64,000 nt of DNA from Sphingobacteriales bacterium (GTDB taxonomy: Bacteria > Bacteroidota > Bacteroidia > Chitinophagales > Chitinophagaceae): positions 62,001-126,000 of the forward strand of contig JACRJO010000016.1 in the NCBI GenBank assembly GCA_016219985.1, in the 5' to 3' direction. Positions 50,647-59,059 of the stretch are shown here, piece by piece. The notes beneath the pieces are model-generated. The model had not been told where the DNA came from, did no database searches, and worked only from the letters and a program-made list of their open reading frames with translations. How positions within the stretch are numbered: position 1 is the stretch's first letter; each line of letters starts with the position of its first letter. The position numbers and the translations under genes were made by a program.

Positions 50647-51315
50647 TCAAACCCAGCCAAAATAAAAACTCAGCGGCATCAGCGCAAAAGCCAGGGGCAC
50701 GATAATGGAAAAACATACCCCGATACCGTTCAGGAGTACCAGGTATTTTGAATTGCTCACCCCCAGGGTTCTGAAAGCGCTTTGAAAACCGTGCAGCAGG
50801 TGCCAGGCCAAGGAAATACAGCCAAGCAGGTATAAACCCACCACCCATTCCTGCCGGAATACGACCTTCATCTTTTCGTAGAGATTGATCTCCTCTCCTA
50901 ATAAAAAGCCCTGGCTAGAACGGTTGGGTAACCAGAAATCAGAGATGTGCACCACCAGGAAGAGCAGGACCAGGGTCCCGAGGATTCCCATACTGCGGCT
51001 GTACCATTTGCTGCCTTTGTTTCCCATCGCCACAGCATATCCCTGTTTACGCTTACTGCGGTTCTGGAACTCCAGCATCAGCCCCTGGATGATATGCAAT
51101 AAGATACCGGCAAAAAGGCCGATCTCGAGAATACGGGGGACTATATTGGACCCCATAAAATGAGCCCCTTTATTAAACATTTCGCCATCGTCCATGGCCC
51201 AGATACAGGCATTCAGGCCCACATGTACAATTAAAAAAAGGATCAGGAAGATTCCCGTCAGCGCCATTATCCACTTTTTTCCTACGGAAGATGTAAACAG
51301 TTCAGACCATTTCAT
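50647..51315 (-). CDS. sdhC: Succinate dehydrogenase cytochrome b subunit
   Basis: About 222 residues starting at ATG 51315 (MKWSELFTSS); an upstream TTG is in frame but unlikely. Five membrane segments, for example IMALTGIFLILFLIVHVGLN and GILGTLVLLFLVVHISDFWL, carry the His residues expected to hold two hemes (in HVGLN, HIIQG, HISDF, HLLHG). It is the fused single-subunit anchor typical of B-type enzymes, which react with menaquinone. First gene of the operon. Confidence 0.92.
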   Translation of the reverse strand: MKWSELFTSSVGKKWIMALTGIFLILFLIVHVGLNACIWAMDDGEMFNKGAHFMGSNIVPRILEIGLFAGILLHIIQGLMLEFQNRSKRKQGYAVAMGNKGSKWYSRSMGILGTLVLLFLVVHISDFWLPNRSSQGFLLGEEINLYEKMKVVFRQEWVVGLYLLGCISLAWHLLHGFQSAFRTLGVSNSKYLVLLNGIGVCFSIIVPLAFALMPLSFYFGWV

Positions 51316-51351
51316 AAGCAATGTACTTAGGGAGAGTAATCAAAATTTCGG

Positions 51352-51359
51352 CAAAAATA
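51352..51359 (-). promoter_or_regulatory. Promoter -7 element of the sdh operon
   Basis: On the minus strand TATTTTTG matches TAnnTTTG, 36 bases ahead of the sdhC start. Confidence 0.5.
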
Positions 51360-51424
51360 CTACCCCGCAGGCAAAAACGGGCAAAAGTTTTCCTGATACT
51401 GATCAGGAACTGCGCCCTAAACCG

Positions 51425-51991
51425 TCATTCATTCAGCCGGGCAGATAAGCTGTTATCTATTTTTTTAAACAGGTGATAGGGCTTATAGGTACGCCAGTTG
51501 TCCAGTTCCATCAGTTCCACATAGCGGTTCAGGCGGGCCTGTTTGAAATCATACTGTGTCTGCTCCGGCATGTTTAAACAAACGATCCAGCCGTTTTCAT
51601 CCGAAAGCTCCTCGTACAATTCTTCGTAATAATCCTTCCCGTCGCTGTGGTAATTCAGCACATTCTCCCCTACCAGGATAAATTTGTGTATCCCCTCAAA
51701 CATGAATTTTTCCAGCACTTCCCGCTTGAGTTCCATGATATCGTTTTCGATCGCATCGTTCCATTCACCGATCAGTTCAATGACCGCATACTTCTCCTCG
51801 TAATCGGCCAGTAATACTTTGAGGTAAAGGGTCCGGCTGCCAAAATCATCCCACTGCGGATGGATATAATAATTGTAGACGGTCAGGGAAAATTCAAATT
51901 CGGAATAGGTCCGGCCAAAAAAAGGGGATTGCCGGTCTTCCTCGCTGATATAAATATGCCGCCAGTTATAAAAGGGTTCTATATACTGCAT
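51425..51991 (-). CDS. Conserved-looking unknown protein, 188 residues
   Basis: A soluble, acidic protein with alternating beta strands and helices (YAVIELIGEWNDAIENDIME, MFEGIHKFILVGENVLNY) and many aromatic residues, without signal peptide. No family recognised. It has its own open unit between sdhC and thrC, in the same direction as thrC and separated by 52 bases from it, so it may be transcribed independently. Confidence 0.6.
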   Translation of the reverse strand: MQYIEPFYNWRHIYISEEDRQSPFFGRTYSEFEFSLTVYNYYIHPQWDDFGSRTLYLKVLLADYEEKYAVIELIGEWNDAIENDIMELKREVLEKFMFEGIHKFILVGENVLNYHSDGKDYYEELYEELSDENGWIVCLNMPEQTQYDFKQARLNRYVELMELDNWRTYKPYHLFKKIDNSLSARLNE

Positions 51992-52043
51992 AGTCCTGTC
52001 TTCCCTGCAAAGATAAGCGGGGGGAAGAACGCCGTAAAAGGGT

Positions 52044-53390
52044 TTACTGCAGGAGGTAAGATTTTAACTGATCAAATTCAGGACCGATCACCTGGCTTTT
52101 CTTCTCCCGGTTCATGATCTCTTTTACTGTATCCGGAAGGGCGACGGGTTCTCCCGTAATCCGCTCCACAGCCTCCGGGAATTTTACGGGGTGGGCTGTT
52201 TCAAGGAAGATCCCCTTTTTGTCTTTGTGTTCCTGCAGGTATCGTTCCAGGGCCAGGAATCCCACGGCCCCGTGCGGGTCAGTGAGGTACTGGTATTTTT
52301 CCAGGACTTCTTTAATAGTGGCTTCTGTTTCCTGGTCCGTAATGGTACAGGCAGATAAACAGCTTTTCAATTCCGGGAACCGGTGTTGGAAAATCTCCAG
52401 GATGCGTACAAAATTGCTGGGGTTCCCCACATCCATGGCATTGCTCAGGGTGGGCACCGCTTTTTTGGGCTTTAGTTCCTGTGTTTCCAGGTAATCGCTC
52501 ACGATATCGTTCACATTGCAGGCCGCGATAAAATGGCTGATTGGTAAACCGGATTGCATGGCAAGTATCCCGGCACAGATATTTCCGAAATTACCGCTCG
52601 GAACCGAGATCACGGGCGGGTTAGTCTTATCCTTCCATTGTTTGTACGCGAAAAAATAATAGAACTGCTGCGGCAGCCAGCGGGCCACATTAATGGAATT
52701 GGCTGAAGTAAGGAATCGCTGTGACGTCAGTTCCTGATCGGCGAAGGCCGCTTTCACCATGGCCTGGCAATCATCGAAGGTACCCAGCACTTCCAGCGCA
52801 TGGATATTGCCGCCCAACGTGGTGAGCTGCTTTTCCTGTACCGGGCTGACTTTCCCGGAAGGATAAAGGATTACCACGTCCACTCCTTCCACCCCATAGA
52901 ATCCATTAGCCACCGCACCACCGGTGTCGCCGGAAGTGGCGACGAGGACGGTGACAGTGGTCTGGCCGCTCTTAACGGTCTGGCCGCTTTTAATGGTCTG
53001 GCCGCTTTGAGCGGCCTGACCGCTAAGGGCCGCTGCGAGGCAGCGGCTCATAAACCGTGCCCCGATATCTTTAAAGGCCAGGGTAGGCCCGTGAAATAAT
53101 TCCAGGGATGAAATCCGGTCATTTACCTGCACCAGCGGGATGGGGAAATTAACCGTTTCGCTGACGATTTTCCGCAATACAGCTTCCGGGATTTCGGCCC
53201 CCACGTAAGGCGATATCACCCGGTATGCAATTTCCTCATTGGAATATTGATCAATATGCTCAATCAACTCCCGGTCCACCTGCGGGATATATTCGGGAAA
53301 ATACAAACCCTTATCCGGCGCCTGGCCCTTGATCGTGGCTTCTGTAAATGATACCGGATCTGCTTGCTTATTGGTACTGTAATATTTCAT
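52044..53390 (-). CDS. thrC: Threonine synthase with an internal hexapeptide repeat
   Basis: A 448-residue PLP enzyme converting O-phosphohomoserine to threonine. The N-terminal MKYYSTNKQADPVSFTEA is usual for the family. The PLP Lys lies in LAFKDIGARFM. The phosphate-binding ATSGDTGGAVANGFYG and a downstream SVPSGNFGNICAG are present. Between LAAALSG and TVLVATSGD there is an extra SGQTIK-type hexapeptide repeat (about 20 residues) absent from ordinary relatives, encoded by 18-bp tandem repeats. It lies in a surface loop and need not disrupt activity. Last gene of thrA-thrB-thrC. Confidence 0.93.
   Translation of the reverse strand: MKYYSTNKQADPVSFTEATIKGQAPDKGLYFPEYIPQVDRELIEHIDQYSNEEIAYRVISPYVGAEIPEAVLRKIVSETVNFPIPLVQVNDRISSLELFHGPTLAFKDIGARFMSRCLAAALSGQAAQSGQTIKSGQTVKSGQTTVTVLVATSGDTGGAVANGFYGVEGVDVVILYPSGKVSPVQEKQLTTLGGNIHALEVLGTFDDCQAMVKAAFADQELTSQRFLTSANSINVARWLPQQFYYFFAYKQWKDKTNPPVISVPSGNFGNICAGILAMQSGLPISHFIAACNVNDIVSDYLETQELKPKKAVPTLSNAMDVGNPSNFVRILEIFQHRFPELKSCLSACTITDQETEATIKEVLEKYQYLTDPHGAVGFLALERYLQEHKDKKGIFLETAHPVKFPEAVERITGEPVALPDTVKEIMNREKKSQVIGPEFDQLKSYLLQ
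52959..53024. repeat. 18-bp coding minisatellite in thrC
   Basis: Three full units of GGTCTGGCCGCTNTTAAN-type (52959-52976, 52977-52994, 52995-53012) plus a partial diverged fourth to 53024. Each unit adds six residues in frame, giving SGQT(I/V)K-like repeats in ThrC. Confidence 0.85.
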
Positions 53391-53650
53391 CTGCTTTTAA
53401 AATTTCACCCTTGGGTTCCTGTTTTTTTATCTTGTCCCCCCGGGGCTATAATAATATCACCCCTCTCGCCTCGCTAAGCAGGCGCAGCGGGCTCGCCTCG
53501 CTAAGCAGGCGCAGCGGGTCGGGGTTCTGACTACTGCCTACTCTCTACTCACTACTGCCTACTACCCATCTTCCCAAAGAATACGGTAACCCATTCATTT
53601 CCCCACCGTCACTTAGAAGGCCCCACTCACCATTCACCATTCACCATTCA
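53391..53650. repeat. Repeat-rich gap between thrB and thrC
   Basis: About 260 bases with no gene. A 27-bp unit beginning CTCGCCTCGCTAAGCAGGCG is present twice head to tail (53465-53491, 53492-53518). Near 53525-53565 TACTGCCTACT-like short repeats follow, and at 53626-53672 there are CATTCACCA-type repeats. A block starting CTTAGAAGGCCCCACTCACC at 53612 has a near copy at 60806. thrC may be transcribed separately or through this gap. Confidence 0.7.
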
Positions 53651-54577
53651 CTATTCACCACTCACCACCTCCACCCCCTTCTTATTAATCGTCGTCACAT
53701 AGGTATTAAAATCAATCCCGATCCTCGTGTACACATCTTTCATCACGGTTTCCACGACCCGGGCATCTTTTTCATTCCGGCTCAGCATAAACACGGACGG
53801 GCCCGAACCGGAGATACCTCCTCCCAGCGCGCCGGCCTCCTTGCATTGTTTTTTCACTTCATCAAAGCCGGGGATCAGGATACTGCGGACGGGTTCAATG
53901 ATCACATCTTCGAGGGACCGGCCGATCAGGTCATAATCATTTTTCATAAACCCGGTGACCAGTCCCGCAATATTTCCCCATTGACGGATCGCGTCTTTCA
54001 GCAATACCTGTTGCTTCAGGATCTGGCGGGCATCGGAGGTCCTGACCTCGATCTGCGGATGTACCACGGTGACAAATAAATCAGGGGATGGAATGGAAAC
54101 GATATCCAGGGGGTGAATAGAACGAATCAGGCTGATCCCCCCGAGAATACAGGGGGCAATATTATCCGCATGCTTTACACCCGAGGCGAGTTTTTCGCCG
54201 TTCATGGCAAACTGCACCACTTCATCCGGGCTGAAGAGATTTCCCAGCAAAAGATTAGCCGCCACGGCCGCCCCGGCCGCGCTGGCGGCACTGGAACCAA
54301 TACCGCTTCCGGGTTTGATATGTTTTTCGATCGTGACGTCAAACCCAACCGGCTTTTCGAGTTTCTCTATCATCGATAAAAGTACCACCCCGGCCACATT
54401 CCGCTCCGGCTCGGTGGGCAGGTTATAGTTATCCCGGTTATGAATGATCACTTCGGGTTTATCCAGCAACCGCAGTTCCATGATATCCGAAGGTTCATTC
54501 AGGGCCAGGCCCAGGATATCAAAACCACAAACGAGGTTGGCAACGGTTCCGGGACATTTTACTTTAATACGGTTCAT
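53651..54577 (-). CDS. thrB: Homoserine kinase
   Basis: A 308-residue GHMP-family kinase phosphorylating homoserine. The ATP-binding signature PGSGIGSSAASAAGAAVAAN is near residue 92. An early NLVCGFDILGLALNEPSD motif and a late GGGISGSGPSVFML complete the family pattern. It starts 49 bases after thrA and precedes thrC in the direction of transcription. Confidence 0.95.
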   Translation of the reverse strand: MNRIKVKCPGTVANLVCGFDILGLALNEPSDIMELRLLDKPEVIIHNRDNYNLPTEPERNVAGVVLLSMIEKLEKPVGFDVTIEKHIKPGSGIGSSAASAAGAAVAANLLLGNLFSPDEVVQFAMNGEKLASGVKHADNIAPCILGGISLIRSIHPLDIVSIPSPDLFVTVVHPQIEVRTSDARQILKQQVLLKDAIRQWGNIAGLVTGFMKNDYDLIGRSLEDVIIEPVRSILIPGFDEVKKQCKEAGALGGGISGSGPSVFMLSRNEKDARVVETVMKDVYTRIGIDFNTYVTTINKKGVEVVSGE

Positions 54578-54626
54578 ACATAATAACTTTTGCCCTTCTG
54601 ATTTCTTATTCCTTACTGCTGGTTTC

Positions 54627-57071
54627 TTATTTCTTACTGGCTCTTATAATATCCGCAAACACCCCGCTCGCTGTTACTTCTGCCCCGGCACCGGCCCCCT
54701 TTACCACCATGGGCTGCTCTTTATAGCGATCGGTATAAAACAGTACCACATTGTCCTTGCCATATAAATGATAAAGGTCATGCTTAGGATCGATATGCTG
54801 CAGGCCGACGGATGCTTTCCCGTTTTCAAAAGCGGCCACAAACTTGAGCTTGCATCCCGCCGCATTGGCCTTTTCCACCAATTGACGGAAATGCGCCTCT
54901 TCTTTGGCCATCGCTGCATAAAAATCATCCACACTGCCTTTCATACAGGATTCCGGCATAAAGGAATTATTCGAAATGTCTTCCATCTCTATTTTATGTC
55001 CCGCTTCCCGGGCCAGGATCATGATCTTGCGCATCACATCTTTCCCGCTCAGGTCGAGGCGGGGATCGGGTTCTGTATATCCTTCGTCCTGGGCCTGCTT
55101 CACCACATCGGCGAATTTCCTTGTTCCGTCATAATTATTGAACACAAAATTCAGGGTGCCACTCAGTACCGCCTGCATCCGGTGTATTTTATCCCCGCTG
55201 CTGATCAGGTCATTGAGCGTGGCAATGATCGGCAGTCCCGCTCCCACATTGGTTTCAAAGAGAAACTGGCAATTGTATTCCCGGGCCAGGTCTTTCAGTT
55301 TTTGATAATTACTGAAGGCGGAAGAAGCCGCCACTTTATTACAGGCCACCACGGAAATACTTTTCTGCAGCAATTGCTCATAGACAGCCGCCACTTTATC
55401 ACTGGCGGTTACATCCACAAAAATGGAATTGCGCAGGTTACGGCCCAGTATCTCTTCCACAAACTGCTGCAGGTTCGCCGGTTGCCCGGCTTCCAGTTTT
55501 TCCTGCCAGCCTGCCAGTTCAATACCATCCTCACGGATCAGCATTTTCCGGCTGTTGCTCAGTCCCGCGATATTCACCTGCAGGTTTAATTGCTGCTGCA
55601 GGAACCCGGCCTGCTGCTGTAATTGCCCCAATAATTTGGCCCCCACATTCCCGGTACCGGTAATAAAGAGATTGACCTGTTTATAGGTGGTTTCAAAAAA
55701 TTCTTCATGCAGGACATTTATCGATTTCCGTACATCCCGGGTGGCAATCACCGCCGAAATATTCTTTTCGGAAGATCCCTGCGCGATGGCTCTTACATTG
55801 ACCCCGTTTTTCCCCATGGCGCTGAACATCCGGCCGCTGATCCCCGGGTGACTCTTCATGTTTTCGCCCACGAGCGCAACGATTGACAGTTCCGGTTCAA
55901 TCTGCAGCGGCTCTACCTTCTGCAAGGAGATCTCATTGGCAAATGCAGCATCCACTGCCTGCTTGGCCCTCGCTGCTGAACCGGAATCGATACCTACACA
56001 GATCGAATGCTCGGAAGAACTTTGCGTAATCAGGATGACATTTATTTTTTCGCTGCTCAGTGATTCAAATAACCGCTTGGAGAAACCGGGAATACCGATC
56101 ATGCCGCTGCCCTCCAGGCTGATCAGCGCAATATTATTGATACTGGAAATACCCCTGACGATATCCCCTCCTTTCGCTGACACCGATTCGATAAGGGTGC
56201 CTTCATCCGCGGGGGCAAAAGTATTCTTGATCCATACCGGGATACCCTTCCCCATCACCGGCTGGATGGTGGGCGGGTAAATGACCTTGGCCCCGAAATG
56301 CGAAAGCTCCATGGCTTCCTGGTAAGAAATGCGGGGAATGATACGGGCATTGCTGGTCAGGCGCGGGTCAGCGGTCATCATCCCGCTTACATCCGTCCAT
56401 ATCTCCAGTACGCTTGCATTTATGGCTGAAGCAAGGATCGCGGCGGTAAAATCGGAGCCGCCCCTTCCCAGCGTGGTGGTAATACCCTGGCTGTCGGCCG
56501 CAATGAAACCGGGCACTATATACAAGGAAGCAGGAGTCCTGCTGAAATAATCAGCTACTTTCTTTGCAGTCTCCCTGAAGTCCACTTCGGCGGCGGTGAA
56601 ACCGGAATTGGTCAGGATCAGTTCGCGGGCATCCTTCCATCGGGCAGGAACAGCCGCCGCATTGAAAGCCGCTGCGATGATCTGTGAGGAAAGCCATTCG
56701 CCGTAACTGGCGATGCGGTCCTTGGAGCGGGCCGTCAGTTCCCTTAACAGGTAAATGCCATTGCAGATATCCTCGATCTCGTTGCAGGCCTTTTTCACCA
56801 GGCTCAGCAACTGGCTTTGTTGTGCCACCGGCAGCAATTGCTTAACGGCATCCAGGTGCCGCTGTTCCACCACGGATAATTTTTCTTTAAATGATTCGTC
56901 CCCGTCAGCCGCCAGCGCCGCCGCACCCAGCAAAAGATCCGTAACGCCGCCTAACGCGGACACCACCACCACCGTTGATTCTTTTTTGACAGTTCCTGTA
57001 ACGATCTCAATGACCTTATTGATATTGGCTGCATTCGCAACCGATGTGCCCCCGAATTTTAAAACCTGCAT
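54627..57071 (-). CDS. thrA: Bifunctional aspartate kinase/homoserine dehydrogenase
   Basis: An 814-residue fused enzyme catalysing the first and third steps of the aspartate pathway. The N-terminal kinase begins MQVLKFGGTSVANAANINKV. ACT regulatory segments follow (about 320-460; ALISLEGSGMIGIPGFSKRL, IVALVGENMKSHPGISGRMF). The C-terminal dehydrogenase has the Rossmann GTGNVGAKLLGQL and the catalytic QAVLSGTLNFVFNNY, DPRLDLSGKDVMRK. Threonine inhibition is expected for this type. A threonine/isoleucine-rich leader frame lies upstream. Confidence 0.96.
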   Translation of the reverse strand: MQVLKFGGTSVANAANINKVIEIVTGTVKKESTVVVVSALGGVTDLLLGAAALAADGDESFKEKLSVVEQRHLDAVKQLLPVAQQSQLLSLVKKACNEIEDICNGIYLLRELTARSKDRIASYGEWLSSQIIAAAFNAAAVPARWKDARELILTNSGFTAAEVDFRETAKKVADYFSRTPASLYIVPGFIAADSQGITTTLGRGGSDFTAAILASAINASVLEIWTDVSGMMTADPRLTSNARIIPRISYQEAMELSHFGAKVIYPPTIQPVMGKGIPVWIKNTFAPADEGTLIESVSAKGGDIVRGISSINNIALISLEGSGMIGIPGFSKRLFESLSSEKINVILITQSSSEHSICVGIDSGSAARAKQAVDAAFANEISLQKVEPLQIEPELSIVALVGENMKSHPGISGRMFSAMGKNGVNVRAIAQGSSEKNISAVIATRDVRKSINVLHEEFFETTYKQVNLFITGTGNVGAKLLGQLQQQAGFLQQQLNLQVNIAGLSNSRKMLIREDGIELAGWQEKLEAGQPANLQQFVEEILGRNLRNSIFVDVTASDKVAAVYEQLLQKSISVVACNKVAASSAFSNYQKLKDLAREYNCQFLFETNVGAGLPIIATLNDLISSGDKIHRMQAVLSGTLNFVFNNYDGTRKFADVVKQAQDEGYTEPDPRLDLSGKDVMRKIMILAREAGHKIEMEDISNNSFMPESCMKGSVDDFYAAMAKEEAHFRQLVEKANAAGCKLKFVAAFENGKASVGLQHIDPKHDLYHLYGKDNVVLFYTDRYKEQPMVVKGAGAGAEVTASGVFADIIRASKK

Positions 57072-57173
57072 GACCTGTATATTGTTTTAGACTGAATAGT
57101 ATGATTAAATAGAAAACCGTTTGTTTTCTTACAGCAAGCCGCCCATGTGGTAATATGATTATGTACAATCCCG

Positions 57174-57218
57174 TTAAGGGATCGTAATGGAAATGGTAAA
57201 TGTGGTGAAATGTACCAC
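57174..57218 (-). promoter_or_regulatory. Candidate thr attenuator leader peptide
   Basis: On the minus strand about 100 nt before thrA, a short frame from GTG reads M(V)-VHFTTFTISITIP-stop: four Thr and three Ile in ten codons. E. coli thrL uses the same residue bias. The stop overlaps a small hairpin (ATCCC/GGGAT around 57168-57182) and a second A/T-rich hairpin (AGAAAAC/GTTTTCT) follows nearer thrA. A TATCTTGC element near 57272-57279 could be the promoter -7. No ATG start is present, so the exact start is uncertain. Confidence 0.4.
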
Positions 57219-57301
57219 AGCAGGGAGAATAATATGTGTCTGATTGTTTACCACGGTTGTTTAACAGGGCTGCAAGATACAATTCAATTGCCAGAAAATG
57301 A

Positions 57302-58117
57302 TTAACCGGCTAAAGAATCTGCCGCTTTTTTTACACTTCCGTGTTTCAGCAGGAGCGCTTTTGCTTTTTCGTAGTCTGTCATCTTCACTCTTTCCATCAG
57401 CATACGGGTGCCACGATCAACCAACTTATCGTTCGTTAGTTGCATGTTCACCATTTTATTGTCTTCCACCCTGCCGAGCTGGATCATGACAGTGGTCGAG
57501 ATCATATTCAATACCAGCTTTTGCGCGGTGCCGCTTTTCATCCGGGTGCTGCCGGTTACAAATTCAGGTCCCACCACCACTTCAATCGGGAAATCCGCGG
57601 CAGCGCTTACCGGTGATCCGGGATTACAGGAGATACTGCCTGTTATGATTCCCCGTTTCCGGCATTCTTCCAGCGCACCGATCACATAAGGTGTCGTACC
57701 ACTGGCGGCAATACCGATCACGACATCTTTATCAGACACTGCATGTTCAAGCAGGTCCTTCCAGCCCTGCTCCCGGTCATCTTCCGCAAACTCAACAGCC
57801 GTGGTGATCGCCTTTTCCCCACCGGCGATTATGCCGATGACCAGCCCGTAAGGAACTCCGTAGGTGGGCGGACATTCACTGGCATCCACAATACCCAGCC
57901 GGCCGCTGGTACCGGCCCCTATATAAAACAGCCTTCCCCCCATCAGCATTTTATCCGCAGCCAGTTCCGTCAGTTTTTCAATTTGCGGAATGGCTTTTTC
58001 CACGGCGGCAGGAACCGCCTGGTCCTCCTTATTGATATTGATCAATAACTCTCCAATGGTCATTTTTTCCAAATGCCTGTAATGACTGGGTTGTTCCGTA
58101 ACTCTTTGAAATGCCAT
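57302..58117 (-). CDS. murQ: N-acetylmuramic acid 6-phosphate etherase
   Basis: A 271-residue SIS-fold enzyme that cleaves the lactyl ether of MurNAc-6-P to give GlcNAc-6-P in peptidoglycan recycling. Motifs are LFYIGAGTSGRLGIVDASEC, PPTYG, the catalytic-Glu region TAVEFAEDDREQGWKDL, and EFVTGSTRMKSGTAQKLVLN. It is slightly shorter than the E. coli enzyme. It starts 12 bases after a GlcNAc-kinase-like gene and is read in the same direction, so the pair forms a recycling unit. Confidence 0.95.
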   Translation of the reverse strand: MAFQRVTEQPSHYRHLEKMTIGELLININKEDQAVPAAVEKAIPQIEKLTELAADKMLMGGRLFYIGAGTSGRLGIVDASECPPTYGVPYGLVIGIIAGGEKAITTAVEFAEDDREQGWKDLLEHAVSDKDVVIGIAASGTTPYVIGALEECRKRGIITGSISCNPGSPVSAAADFPIEVVVGPEFVTGSTRMKSGTAQKLVLNMISTTVMIQLGRVEDNKMVNMQLTNDKLVDRGTRMLMERVKMTDYEKAKALLLKHGSVKKAADSLAG

Positions 58118-58129
58118 ACATCCTTTCTT

Positions 58130-58975
58130 TTAGCGGTGGTAGTCAATCAATCCTTCCATCGGGCTCTTCAACACCTTGCCGAGTTTGAACTCATAACCGG
58201 CACAAAGTTGCTGCAAGACATCTTTAAAACCAAATGCAACACTTCCGATAAAACTGACCGGTGTCGTCCAGACCTCCCTGTATTTACACAAGTGAAGAAA
58301 GAAGAAATCGTTCAGGCCGTCTTCAATGATATTTTCTATCATATAATGCCCCCTGTTTTCGGCCAGGAACAGGGTGAACGCGGCCAGGTAGCGGTTTGCC
58401 AGCGGCTTACGGTACACATTTTCCAGCACTTCCACCGGGGTGGTCTTGTATTTTAAGTCAAACCTGTACCGGAGCTCTTCATCAAAGGTATTGTACATGA
58501 AATACTGCAGCACTTTCCGGCCAAGGTAAGCGCCACTTCCCTCATCACCCAGCACATACCCGATACCCGGTGTTTGCCGTGTAATTTTCTTCCCATTGTA
58601 ATAACAGCAAAACGACCCGGTTCCCAGGTTACAGGCAAGCCCTTTCGCATGCCCGTTCAATGCCCGGGCTGCCGCGAGCATATCATCCTTAATCTCGATC
58701 GTTGATTTGGCAAATACCCGCTGGAATGCCCGTTTTACCATTTTCACATTCTCCGGGTTTCTCATACCGGTTCCATAATAAAAGACCTGCTCAGCCCGGA
58801 CCGCTCCCGGTACCCGGGAGAATAATTCGCCTTCGAGGAGACCGGCGATCTTTTCTTCCGTAAAAAAATAGGGACTGATCCCCTGGGTGCTGATCCTTTT
58901 TTTCCGGCCGTTACTGATAAGGCACCACTCCGCCTTCGTGGCACCACTTTCCGCTATTAATTTGACCGTGGCCAT
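58130..58975 (-). CDS. N-acetylglucosamine-kinase-like protein (BadF/BadG/BcrA/BcrD ATPase family)
   Basis: About 281 residues from MATVKLIAESGATKAEWCLI; the longer frame upstream is unlikely. The ASKHA fold shows phosphate 1 (AESGATKAEW), a GMRNPENV-type connector, LACNLGTGSFCCYYNG and LGDEGSGAYLGRKVL. This family holds GlcNAc and MurNAc kinases. Next to murQ it most likely phosphorylates amino sugars from cell-wall turnover, but no AmgK/AnmK-specific motif was identified. Confidence 0.82.
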   Translation of the reverse strand: MATVKLIAESGATKAEWCLISNGRKKRISTQGISPYFFTEEKIAGLLEGELFSRVPGAVRAEQVFYYGTGMRNPENVKMVKRAFQRVFAKSTIEIKDDMLAAARALNGHAKGLACNLGTGSFCCYYNGKKITRQTPGIGYVLGDEGSGAYLGRKVLQYFMYNTFDEELRYRFDLKYKTTPVEVLENVYRKPLANRYLAAFTLFLAENRGHYMIENIIEDGLNDFFFLHLCKYREVWTTPVSFIGSVAFGFKDVLQQLCAGYEFKLGKVLKSPMEGLIDYHR

Positions 58976-59059
58976 ATAAACATTTGTTGAATTGGATGAA
59001 CGACAGCTCCTGTTCCGTTCAAATCCAGTATTTTGCGTCAAATTACTGAATAAAGGTTT

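Noticed and set aside
53348..53530. Plus-strand frame with LASLSRRSG repeated
   Set aside because: It is a translation of the 27-bp tandem repeat and of antisense thrC; no gene features.
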